In this document: one piece after another, positions 1-5,160 of the stretch
How the letters are laid out: each line of letters begins with the position of its first letter
Position numbering within the stretch: position 1 is the stretch's first letter
Assembly (NCBI GenBank): GCA_964579675.1
Contig: CAZOIA010000305.1
Coordinates: 1 to 5,160 of the forward strand
Origin: CAZOIA01 sp964579675
GTDB taxonomy: Bacteria > Planctomycetota > Phycisphaerae > UBA1845 > PWPN01
Length of the DNA stretch: 5,160 nt
Direction of reading: 5' to 3'
Translations under genes and position numbers: made by a program
Notes under the pieces: model-generated
What the model was told of the DNA's origin: nothing
Databases searched by the model: none
The model's input: the letters and a program-made list of their open reading frames with translations, nothing else

Positions 1-1611
1 GTCCGCCGGGTGGTCCGCGACGAGCAGACTAAAGGCTTCTCCGGGCAGTATTGGCAGCCGCTTGCGCCCCACCAATGGCAGCACCCGGTGCCGCGGACCA
101 GGGGGAGCCTGCGGATCTACGAAGCCCACGTGGGCATGGCCACCGCGGAAGAACGGATCGGCACTTTCCGCGAATTCACCGAGCAGGTGCTGCCCCGGGT
201 CGTTGCCGCCGGTTATAACGCTCTCCAGTTGATGGCGATTCAGGAGCACCCGTATTATGCCTCCTTCGGCTACCACGTGAGCAGCTTCTTTGCCGCCTCT
301 TCCCGGTTCGGCTCGCCCGAGGACCTCAAGCACCTGGTGGACACCGCCCACGCAAGCGGGCTCCTCGTGCTGTTGGACCTGGTGCACAGCCACTGTGTGA
401 AGAACATCCACGAAGGGCTTAACCTCCTCGACGGGACCGACCATCAGTACTTCCATGCCGGGCCTCGCGGCCAGCACCCCGCCTGGGATTCGTTGCTGTT
501 TGACTACGGCAAGTCGGAGGTCCTGCGGTTCCTCCTGAGCAACGTGCGTTTCTGGCTCGACGAGTACCACTTTGACGGGTTCCGCTTCGACGGGGTCACC
601 AGCATGATGTATCTGCATCATGGCAACAAGGCATTCACCTCATACGACGACTACCTAATTCACGACCTGGACGAGGATGCGATCGTGTATCTGCAACTGG
701 CCAACCAGGTCGCCCACGAGGCCAACCCGCACGCGGTCACCATTGCCGAGGACGTCTCGGGCATGGTGGGGCTGGCGCGCCCACTCGAAGAGGGCGGCCT
801 GGGGTTCGACTACCGCCTGGCGATGGGGATCCCGGACTACTGGATCAAGATCCTCAAGCACACCCGCGACGAGGATTGGAAAATGGGCGAGATATACCAC
901 ACCCTCACCAACCGTCGCGCCTCCGAGAAGCACATCGTATATGCCGAGAGCCACGATCAGGCGCTGGTCGGCGACAAGACCATCGCCTTTCGACTCATGG
1001 ACGCGGACATGTACTGGCTCATGAGCAAGGCGACGGACAGGAACGTCGTCATCGAGCGTGGCATGGCTCTGCACAAGATGATCCGTCTGATTACCTTCAC
1101 CCTCGGCGGCGAGGGATACCTGAACTTCATGGGCAACGAGTTCGGTCATCCGGAGTGGATTGACTTCCCCCGCGAGGGCAACAACTACTCCCACAAGTAC
1201 GCCCGGCGGCAGTGGTCGCTGGCGGACGATGCCCTGCTAAGGTACCGCGATCTGGCCGCCTTTGACCGCGAGCTTCAGGCCCTGGACGAGAAGACCAACC
1301 TGCTGGCCGAGCCCGTGTATGAGCGGATCCACATCGACGAGGACCGGAAACTGATCGCGTACCGCCGTGGGCCGCTGGTGTTCATCTTCAATTTCCATGT
1401 CAGCGCGTCATACCCCGATTATCGGTTTGGCGTCCCGGATACGACCCACTACAAGCTTGTGCTCAACACGGACGATTTCTGGTTCGGTGGCCACGGTATC
1501 GTTCAGACGGGCCAGCTTTATCCGTGGCAGGCCGTGGGCGTCGAGGGCTGGAATCAGAGCATCCAGGTCTATATCCCGGCCCGCACGGCGCAGGTGTTGG
1601 CCCCCGTGTGA
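1..1611 (+). CDS. glgB: 1,4-alpha-glucan branching enzyme, eukaryotic (GBE1) type, 5'-truncated by window edge
   Basis: Cytoplasmic GH13 enzyme that cuts alpha-1,4-glucan chains and re-attaches them by alpha-1,6 links during glycogen synthesis. Counting residues from the in-frame GTG at 10, the four GH13 regions are present: DLVHSH (123-128), GFRFDGVTSM with nucleophile Asp194, TIAEDVSGM with acid/base Glu247, and YAESHDQAL with His315/Asp316. The stretches EHPYYASFGYHVSSFFAASS and GGEGYLNFMGNEFGHPEW match the animal, plant and fungal GBE1 group far better than the usual bacterial GlgB (recalled comparison). The C-terminal all-beta domain ends in VYIPARTAQVL, as in GBE1, so the 3' end is complete. 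The frame is open to base 1, and about 160 N-terminal residues (the CBM48 region) expected from GBE1 proteins of about 700 residues are missing. The GTG at 10 is therefore not the start. All catalytic residues are intact, with no frameshift. Confidence 0.95.
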   Translation, partial: VRRVVRDEQTKGFSGQYWQPLAPHQWQHPVPRTRGSLRIYEAHVGMATAEERIGTFREFTEQVLPRVVAAGYNALQLMAIQEHPYYASFGYHVSSFFAASSRFGSPEDLKHLVDTAHASGLLVLLDLVHSHCVKNIHEGLNLLDGTDHQYFHAGPRGQHPAWDSLLFDYGKSEVLRFLLSNVRFWLDEYHFDGFRFDGVTSMMYLHHGNKAFTSYDDYLIHDLDEDAIVYLQLANQVAHEANPHAVTIAEDVSGMVGLARPLEEGGLGFDYRLAMGIPDYWIKILKHTRDEDWKMGEIYHTLTNRRASEKHIVYAESHDQALVGDKTIAFRLMDADMYWLMSKATDRNVVIERGMALHKMIRLITFTLGGEGYLNFMGNEFGHPEWIDFPREGNNYSHKYARRQWSLADDALLRYRDLAAFDRELQALDEKTNLLAEPVYERIHIDEDRKLIAYRRGPLVFIFNFHVSASYPDYRFGVPDTTHYKLVLNTDDFWFGGHGIVQTGQLYPWQAVGVEGWNQSIQVYIPARTAQVLAPV

Positions 1612-1620
1612 TTGGCGGGA

Positions 1621-1655
1621 CCCGCGAACCGCAATCGGCGGTTTCGGGCTCTTCT
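1621..1655 (+). terminator. Possible terminator hairpin after the branching enzyme gene
   Basis: Ten bases after the stop codon an imperfect inverted repeat can fold: CCCG (1621-1624) with CGGG (1645-1648), and AACCGC (1627-1632) with GCGGTT (1638-1643), around a 5-base loop. It is followed by the pyrimidine-rich CTCTTCT rather than a true T run, so factor-independent termination is uncertain. The placement straight after the gene favours a 3'-end role. Confidence 0.4.
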
Positions 1656-1971
1656 GGCTGCAGGCGAACGCCGAAGCCGTCAGGTCGCGATGACTGTCCG
1701 TCTCTCCGCGGCTCCGGACCAAGCGGGTGCGGGACAGTTCAGGCGGCGGGCCGGAGGAAGCCCTATGCTGCCTCCGCCAAGCCCCGGCCCAAAGGGTGCG
1801 AAGGTGGAAAAGGCACGTCGCAGCCGGTCTCTTGTCACTTTCTCACATTGGCACTTGTTCGCGGGCCGCGTCAGGCCATCCGGGCAAGACAAGGCCACGG
1901 CTCTCTGGGAACCCCGCCGATTCTGTCATAGGCCCGGACCACGCCGACCACGCCATCCCGGACGAGAGCAT
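1656..1971. other. Non-coding interval between branching enzyme gene and tmRNA; no known feature recognised
   Basis: Roughly 315 bases without a convincing gene. The short open frames on both strands (up to about 170 codons on plus) have arginine/proline/glycine-rich, low-information translations that look like GC-rich chance frames, and one of them runs straight through the tmRNA. A strong hairpin is visible: GGGCC (1748-1752) can pair with GGCCC (1786-1790), and GGAGG (1753-1757) with CCTCC (1771-1775). I looked for RNase P RNA, SRP RNA, 6S RNA and common riboswitch cores. I found only short look-alike strings and no full consensus. The interval may hold an unrecognised structured RNA, long untranslated sequence, or nothing. 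Confidence 0.5.
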
Positions 1972-2001
1972 TTGCCCCATAGCCCTGGTGCGTGGTATAA
2001 T
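1972..2001 (+). promoter_or_regulatory. sigma70-type promoter of ssrA
   Basis: A perfect -10 hexamer TATAAT lies at 1996-2001, and TTGCCC (4 of 6 matches to TTGACA) at 1972-1977, with an 18-base spacer. Transcription should begin near 2008. That leaves a leader of about 7 bases before the mature 5' end of the tmRNA at 2015, which fits the usual RNase P processing of a pre-tmRNA. Confidence 0.75.
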
Positions 2002-2109
2002 AGGTCAAGATATTGGGGGCGATTTGGGCTCGACCGGGCAAATGAGGTCGAAGGCCGCGTGCCCAGGTTGTCAGGAGGCCTGGCTAAACACCTGACACCA
2101 CTATTAACT

Positions 2110-2142
2110 GCGAACGGTAACACGTTGCGCATGGCTGCCTGA
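2110..2142 (+). other. tmRNA proteolysis-tag reading frame (ANGNTLRMAA, stop TGA)
   Basis: Ten codons, GCG to GCC, then TGA, placed directly after pseudoknot PK1 and preceded by CTATTAACT, the typical A/T-rich stretch before a resume codon. The tag begins AN- as in many tmRNAs and ends in a small hydrophobic -AA, the signal read by ClpXP-type proteases. The penultimate segment is RMAA where the common form is ALAA, a variation seen in some other tags. Confidence 0.85.
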
Positions 2143-2335
2143 GAAAGGTAGCCCGTCCCGTCAGTGATGCCTGCTAGCTGACCGGGGCGACGACAGCAGG
2201 CTCGCCCGCGAGGGTAGGCGACGTGACGCGCGGGTCAGACAATCACGCCGCTGGGATTGCCGGAGCCTGTCGCTGGGCGCCGGCAAGCCGAGAATAAACC
2301 AGACGACTACGCACGTAGAAACCTCGGCTGAATTG

Positions 2336-3571
2336 CTACGGGACGGGGGTTCGATTCCCCCCGCCTCCAATTACTTCTAAGGACTGGGTGCGAGACAACG
2401 CGGTTTCCTGCGATTCCTGCGGGGTTGCCAATTCTGGATGCGACACCCTGCGAGCCGATGCGGCCGGGTACTGCGCCGCTTTTTGCGCCGCCTTGTCGGA
2501 CAGCTCATCGGGCACGTCGTTCGCATAGTGCCGCCCGCTGATCGTGATACTGTGGCCGATCCACCTGCTGACCGCGTACTGCGGGAAAGTCATCGCCCAT
2601 TCCTTCTCGCAGGACGCCCGTAGCGTCTGCCAGAGACCCGCCCAAGGCTTGACGCCCGCCCGCCGGATGATGGCCTCGAATGTGCGCCTCAGGTGCCCGC
2701 CCCTGATCTTGACGAGCCGTTCCTGCCCGGGCTCCACTTCGTCAAACCGATCCTGCAATAGTTCCATCAGCCGGGGCGTGATCGGCACTTCCCGCCGCTC
2801 GTGGCCCCTATGGTGCTCGGTCTTCACACATCGAACGTTCAGGCGGGCCCGGTCCCAGTCCACTTCACCCCAGGTGAGAATATGCGTCTCACTGGGGGTC
2901 CGCAGCCCGGCCAGACGAGCCAACCCGAAGATCAGCCGGGTTTCTGCGTTGGGGCAAGCCTCCAGGATTGCCGCCGTTTCGTCTGGTGTGATATACCGAT
3001 CATTGCTGCCAGCCGTCGGCCCCGACTTCAGGTGTTTGAATGGCGACTCCGACACCAGCCGCCGCCGCTCGGCCTCTACGAAGATCGTCTTGACGTTCCC
3101 GCCGTGCGTTTTGACCGCCGCCTCACTGAGCCCCTGATTGACCAGCCATTGCCGCCAGTCCGCCGCCTGATCCGGCGTGATCTTGCGAAGCGGGGTATCG
3201 AGCGGGAAAAAAGCCTTCAGCTTCGCGGCCGTCTGGCCCAACTTCCGTCGGCTCTCCGGCTTCAGCTCCCGTCGGCTGGCAAGGTACTTATCCAGCCACG
3301 GGCCGAGTTGGGAGCTTTCGCGCGGTGCGACAAGGCCAACCTTGGCAAGCCGCGCGTGGAGCACGTCATCGAGCCCAGCCAGCCATCGGGATACCTCATC
3401 GTCTGGCGGATGGCCGACGATGGCCGCGGCTACAATCTGCTCTACCCGCGTGCGGAAAGCGTCGGCTTGCTTGCGGGATGCCTTGCCCAGCCTAACCGCT
3501 CGCCTTTTTCCGTCGGAGGCGATAAACAGGATGCGCTTGTGGCCATTTGGATCATTTACAACGCTTACCAT
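2336..3571 (-). CDS. Tyrosine-type site-specific recombinase (integrase) of the element
   Basis: Catalyses integration and probably excision of the element at ssrA. The 411-residue protein has an N-terminal basic segment (1-45), a SAM-like core-binding domain (about 88-180) and a catalytic domain (about 190-355). The catalytic set is Arg224 (LAGLR), Lys250 (CVKTEH), Arg318 (QTLRAS), His340 (WIGHS) and nucleophile Tyr349 (GRHYA), with the usual nine-residue His-Tyr spacing. The first box II residue, normally His of HxxR, is Gln315. As I recall, planctomycete integrases of this group also replace this His (often with Asn), so it need not mean inactivity. The last 30-40 residues are low-complexity, and the final GGGGNRTPVP is encoded by the antisense of the ssrA T arm and acceptor stem, with the TAG stop at 2336-2338 inside ssrA. 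The ATG at 3571 lies three bases after the stop of the XRE gene, behind a GGCGGG-like ribosome site, so the two genes are probably co-transcribed and coupled. Confidence 0.93.
   Translation of the reverse strand: MVSVVNDPNGHKRILFIASDGKRRAVRLGKASRKQADAFRTRVEQIVAAAIVGHPPDDEVSRWLAGLDDVLHARLAKVGLVAPRESSQLGPWLDKYLASRRELKPESRRKLGQTAAKLKAFFPLDTPLRKITPDQAADWRQWLVNQGLSEAAVKTHGGNVKTIFVEAERRRLVSESPFKHLKSGPTAGSNDRYITPDETAAILEACPNAETRLIFGLARLAGLRTPSETHILTWGEVDWDRARLNVRCVKTEHHRGHERREVPITPRLMELLQDRFDEVEPGQERLVKIRGGHLRRTFEAIIRRAGVKPWAGLWQTLRASCEKEWAMTFPQYAVSRWIGHSITISGRHYANDVPDELSDKAAQKAAQYPAASARRVSHPELATPQESQETALSRTQSLEVIGGGGNRTPVP
2345..2369. other. Probable attachment site (att) of the integrated element in the ssrA 3' end
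   Basis: The T arm and 3' acceptor strand of ssrA form the boundary between chromosome and element: the integrase gene begins or ends exactly here and reads out of the tmRNA. Tyrosine integrases of this arrangement commonly recombine within the 3' end of tRNA or tmRNA genes and restore it with an identical copy. The exact core cannot be fixed because the partner copy lies outside the window. No second copy of TTCGATTCCCC is present inside it. Confidence 0.65.
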
Positions 3572-3574
3572 CGT

Positions 3575-3772
3575 TCACCCGCCTTTCCGTCGCCGTTTGG
3601 GCCGCAACTCCAGCCCGAGATACGCGGCCACCTTGTCCGCGGATTCCAGCGTCAACCCGCGCTCACCGGACACGAACCGCAGCAGCGCGGAGTAGTCCAC
3701 CCCGCTGCCCTTGGCCACACGGTAGAGCGTCTGCCCACTGTCCGCCACCGCCCGTTTCAACTGATCCGTCAT
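3575..3772 (-). CDS. Small XRE-family helix-turn-helix regulator
   Basis: A one-domain DNA-binding protein, probably the regulator of the integrase and its own promoter. From the chosen ATG it has 65 residues. MTDQLKRAVADSG (helix 1) is followed by LYRVAKGSGVDYSALLRFVSGE (the helix-turn-helix, with VAKGSGVDYSALLRF as helix 2, turn and recognition helix), then LTLESADKVAAYLGLEL and a basic tail RPKRRRKGG. The ATG at 3772 is preceded by GGAAGG with eight bases spacing. An upstream in-frame ATG at 3799 would give 74 residues (MSKRRKAQT extra), but it has no properly spaced ribosome site and coincides with the predicted transcription start, so it would need leaderless translation. The TGA ends three bases before the integrase ATG. 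Similar short XRE proteins are common beside integrases in planctomycete elements, as far as I recall. A Xis-like excision role is possible but not shown. Confidence 0.85.
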   Translation of the reverse strand: MTDQLKRAVADSGQTLYRVAKGSGVDYSALLRFVSGERGLTLESADKVAAYLGLELRPKRRRKGG

Positions 3773-3780
3773 CGTCTGGG

Positions 3781-3786
3781 CCTTCC
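3781..3786 (-). promoter_or_regulatory. Ribosome binding site deciding the XRE start
   Basis: GGAAGG on the minus strand, eight bases before the ATG at 3772-3770. The competing ATG at 3799 has only GAGG one base away, which is too close to work as a Shine-Dalgarno site. Confidence 0.5.
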
Positions 3787-3805
3787 GTCTCTTGCTCATA
3801 CCTCA

Positions 3806-3834
3806 AGTGTACCCCACGTCCGCCTATCTGTCAA
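3806..3834 (-). promoter_or_regulatory. sigma70-type promoter of the XRE-integrase operon
   Basis: On the minus strand a perfect -35 TTGACA (3834-3829) and a -10 TACACT (3811-3806, 4 of 6 matches to TATAAT) are separated by exactly 17 bases, inside the short gap before the XRE gene. The predicted transcription start is at about 3799. This is the clearest minus-strand promoter in the window and would serve the XRE and integrase genes. Confidence 0.7.
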
Positions 3835-3836
3835 CC

Positions 3837-3848
3837 GCCAGCGCCGGC
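3837..3848. promoter_or_regulatory. Near-palindrome next to the -35 box, possible operator
   Basis: GCCAGCGCCGGC is a 12-base dyad with one mismatch, ending three bases upstream of the -35 hexamer and just after the stop of the preceding gene. Its position suits binding by the XRE protein or another regulator, but GC-rich DNA produces such dyads by chance. Confidence 0.25.
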
Positions 3849-3853
3849 AATTG

Positions 3854-4156
3854 TCAGATACTCTGCCCGCCTGCCCGCCTGTTCATGAGGTAGACCGCAC
3901 AGGCACGGTCGGCCTCATCCGCCCGCCGTTGCCGCCAGGCCCACTGACCGTCCCTCAGGACCAGCTCGGTCACGAATTCCGCTCGGTCTGCTGGGCGGTC
4001 CGGCAGATCGGCCTCCAGGGAGGGGACCAGACTTTTCGCGCTTATGTCGCTTTTGGCGCAGCCCGAGTAGTGCTCACCGGGCGGGGTGGACGCCGTGGAG
4101 GCGTGTCCTTCCTCCGCCACCGCCGCCGCTCTTGCAATGTCCAGGTACCGTCCCAT
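3854..4156 (-). CDS. Hypothetical 100-residue element protein
   Basis: I do not recognise a family. The protein starts MGRYLDIARAAAVAEEG, a short amphipathic helix, continues through a Ser/Thr/Pro/Gly-rich linker (about 18-45), and ends with a charged helical part containing DGQWAWRQRRADEADRA (69-85) and a Cys/Tyr-containing tail. No signal peptide, membrane segment or catalytic motif is seen. The ATG at 4156 is chosen because GGAGG lies four bases upstream; the frame is open further, to 4219, but that longer start would overlap the end of the DUF3987 gene and give an unlikely Cys/Arg-rich extension. The gene begins 29 bases after the stop of the upstream DUF3987 gene on the same strand, which suggests one operon and perhaps a helper role in element replication. 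That role is inference from position only. Confidence 0.7.
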   Translation of the reverse strand: MGRYLDIARAAAVAEEGHASTASTPPGEHYSGCAKSDISAKSLVPSLEADLPDRPADRAEFVTELVLRDGQWAWRQRRADEADRACAVYLMNRRAGGQSI

Positions 4157-4160
4157 AGAG

Positions 4161-4165
4161 CCTCC
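4161..4165 (-). promoter_or_regulatory. Ribosome binding site deciding the start of the 100-residue gene
   Basis: GGAGG on the minus strand, four bases upstream of the ATG at 4156-4154. It is the only strong Shine-Dalgarno match among the candidate starts in this frame. Confidence 0.6.
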
Positions 4166-4171
4166 AGGGAC

Positions 4172-4200
4172 GCGACAAAAGCGTTCTAAGCGACAAAAGC
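4172..4200. repeat. Short direct repeat, 11-base unit at 18-base period, at the DUF3987 stop codon
   Basis: GCGACAAAAGC occurs at 4172-4182 and again at 4190-4200. On the minus strand the first copy encodes the last residues AFVA of the DUF3987 protein, the stop TAG follows, and the second copy would read AFVA again in the same frame. It looks like a small tandem duplication (or former slippage) spanning the end of the gene. Confidence 0.6.
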
Positions 4201-5160
4201 ACCCGACACCGCCTGCCACCGCTCCGCCGGCCGGCCGCCCGTGTCCTCGCGCGTGAACACGGCCAAGTTGCTCGACAGGAGCAGCGCCAGCCCCGCGCTG
4301 AGCCGACCCGCCCCAACGTGCCGCCCGAACAGGTCGCGGATCTCGGTCCGGGTCAGGCCCCTGGGGGACCGCCGAACCGCCGCCAGAATCTCATCCGCCA
4401 CGGGGTCGCCCAGGGCATCGCCGAAGATGTGTTTGGCCGATGCCCCGCAGTATTCCCAGACCGCCAGCGCCGCCATCAGGTGCTCCACCCGGATCACCGG
4501 CGAGCTGTCCAGGAGTGCGTACACGAGCGCCAGGCGGACCGCCTGCGCTTCGGCCCGGGAGGTGACGGCACCAAACAAGCCCGGCGACCCCTCGCTCAGT
4601 TCGGCGTAGACGGCGTGCCATGCCCGCCGGGCGTCATTGTCCAACGTCACCATGCGCGGCTCGCCGGCGAACTCCAGGGCCGCCCCAAGTCGGCGCAGGA
4701 TGTCACCGAAGCCCACCTCCGTGATCCGTCCACCTTCGGGTAAACACTTGGACCGTTTCACACAGACCCATAGGAAGCGGTTTGCGAAGCCGTTGCCCGC
4801 CTCGGTGCAGCCGAGATATCGACGTAGCTCGTCACGGGTAACGTGCCCGACGATGCTGATGTGTGCTTCTGTCGCTCTGGCTGGCGAGTTCTTGGTCAGT
4901 GTCCGCAGATCGCCAGAATCCCACGCCTGCCGAATGACAGGGGACAGCGTGTTACCATCGCGGCCAAGCACGCGAAGCGTGCTGGCAAACTCAGGCTCGA
5001 CCACCAGGAGTCGCTTGTCATCAATGCCGGGGTTAATGATTATCTCCTGGTGCTCACCCGTCGCCCGGCCGTTCACCTTGATGCGCTCTTGCTTGACGAT
5101 GGGGTCGCGCACTTGCCAGATCAGCCCAGTAGGTGGATAGCTCAACATCACGGTCGCGCC
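4186..5160 (-). CDS. DUF3987-family protein resembling phage-type primase/helicase (C-terminal part, 5' end outside window)
   Basis: The visible part covers the C-terminal half of a DUF3987-type NTPase, likely a replication protein of the element. Counting from an in-frame GTG at 5151, RLLVVEPEFASTLRVL (47-62) resembles a Walker B strand and its acidic residues. GNTLSPVIRQAWDSGDLRTL (66-85) and AHISIVGHVTRDELRRYL (96-113) are the conserved core, NGFANRFLW (120-128) is a family signature, and a winged-helix-like C-terminus follows (about 252-315, DEILAAVRRSPRGLTRTEIRDLFG then GGRPAERW). The Walker A motif should be upstream, beyond 5160. The frame is open to the window edge, so the GTG is not taken as the start. 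The stop TAG is at 4186-4188 within a short direct repeat. It lies upstream of, and on the same strand as, the 100-residue, XRE and integrase genes. The family identification is strong. The biochemical role is inferred from relatives. Confidence 0.85.
   Translation of the reverse strand, partial: GATVMLSYPPTGLIWQVRDPIVKQERIKVNGRATGEHQEIIINPGIDDKRLLVVEPEFASTLRVLGRDGNTLSPVIRQAWDSGDLRTLTKNSPARATEAHISIVGHVTRDELRRYLGCTEAGNGFANRFLWVCVKRSKCLPEGGRITEVGFGDILRRLGAALEFAGEPRMVTLDNDARRAWHAVYAELSEGSPGLFGAVTSRAEAQAVRLALVYALLDSSPVIRVEHLMAALAVWEYCGASAKHIFGDALGDPVADEILAAVRRSPRGLTRTEIRDLFGRHVGAGRLSAGLALLLSSNLAVFTREDTGGRPAERWQAVSGAFVA

Larger units (their letters stand above)
2015..2369 (+). ncRNA. ssrA: tmRNA (transfer-messenger RNA), one-piece, ribosome rescue
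   Basis: tmRNA enters stalled ribosomes, adds alanine and then serves as template for a degradation tag. The tRNA-like ends are clear: GGGGGCG (2015-2021) pairs with CGCCTCC (2362-2368), A2369 is the discriminator, and the T arm is GGGGG-TTCGATT-CCCCC (2345-2361). The early GGGCTCGACCGGG matches the conserved tmRNA 5' segment, and GAGGT (2044-2048) can pair with ACCTC (2321-2325) as part of helix P2. Pseudoknot PK1 is well formed: CCAGG (2063-2067) with CCTGG (2079-2083), interlocked with TGTCAGG (2069-2075) and CCTGACA (2091-2097). Twelve bases later the tag frame starts at resume codon GCG (2110) and reads ANGNTLRMAA, ending at TGA (2140-2142). CCA is not encoded (ATT follows), so it must be added enzymatically. 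The 355-base length is normal. The 3' end is the integration site of the neighbouring element and overlaps the end of the integrase gene on the opposite strand. Confidence 0.95.

Noticed and set aside
655..1194. Minus-strand open frame of 179 codons
   Set aside because: Shadow of the branching enzyme, whose catalytic motifs are on the plus strand over the same bases.
1790..1950. Possible RNase P or SRP RNA because of strings such as GCCGATTCTGTCATAGG and GTCAGGCC
   Set aside because: Only short look-alikes of the conserved cores. The rest of either RNA is absent, and the space before ssrA is too small for an antisense RNase P RNA.
1612..2142. Plus-strand frame of 176 codons following the branching enzyme
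   Set aside because: It runs through the ssrA promoter and the tmRNA up to the tag stop codon. Its composition is arginine/proline-rich and no domain is seen.
2161..2370. Minus-strand open frame starting MEAGGIEPPSRSN, 69 codons
   Set aside because: It lies entirely within the tmRNA on the opposite strand. The start is the antisense of the T arm and acceptor stem, a familiar source of false proteins.
2801..4189. Plus-strand open frame of 462 codons
   Set aside because: It is antisense to the integrase, the XRE gene and the 100-residue gene. Its translation shows no domain pattern, and high GC removes stop codons in this frame.
4186..4219. Longer start (4219) for the 100-residue gene
   Set aside because: It would overlap the end of the DUF3987 gene, adds a Cys/Arg-rich stretch and lacks a ribosome site as good as that before 4156.
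2336..5160. CRISPR array, toxin-antitoxin pair, retron or other named defence system
   Set aside because: No spaced repeats and no toxin, reverse transcriptase or nuclease motifs. The short XRE gene is coupled to an integrase rather than to a toxin-like partner.

Overview
The window is a junction between a core bacterial chromosome (about 1-2369) and one end of an integrated mobile element (about 2345 to beyond 5160). The DNA is GC-rich throughout. The best guess for the host is the phylum Planctomycetota. The basis is a eukaryotic-type (GBE1-like) glycogen branching enzyme, a tmRNA without an encoded CCA end, and element proteins (a tyrosine integrase with a variant box II, a short XRE protein, a DUF3987 protein) that resemble planctomycete sets I recall. 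This is recall, not a database search, so the phylum is an inference.

Layout. Positions 1-1611 (+) hold the C-terminal three quarters of a 1,4-alpha-glucan branching enzyme whose 5' end lies outside the window. Positions 1612 to about 1970 are non-coding, with an imperfect hairpin just after the gene and a second strong hairpin near 1750-1790, but no RNA family that I recognise. A sigma70-type promoter (TTGCCC-18-TATAAT) precedes ssrA (tmRNA, 2015-2369, +). The tmRNA is complete: acceptor stem, T arm, an upstream pseudoknot and a tag reading frame ANGNTLRMAA-stop can all be seen.

The mobile element is inserted at the 3' end of ssrA. All four element genes are on the minus strand and read toward ssrA. 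In transcriptional order they are a DUF3987 protein resembling phage-type primase/helicases (4186-5160, partial), a 100-residue protein of unknown function (3854-4156), a short XRE-type helix-turn-helix protein (3575-3772, or 3799 with the longer start) and a tyrosine integrase (2336-3571). The integrase open reading frame runs into ssrA, so its last residues (GGGGNRTPVP) are the antisense translation of the tmRNA T arm and acceptor stem. A strong minus-strand promoter (TTGACA-17-TACACT) sits just before the XRE gene and probably drives XRE and integrase together.

How it works together: the tmRNA gene is the attachment site, and the element restores its 3' end so ribosome rescue should survive. 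The XRE protein is the likely switch for integrase expression, and the DUF3987 protein plus its small neighbour are likely replication functions of the element. The distal end, any cargo and the second att copy lie to the right of the window.
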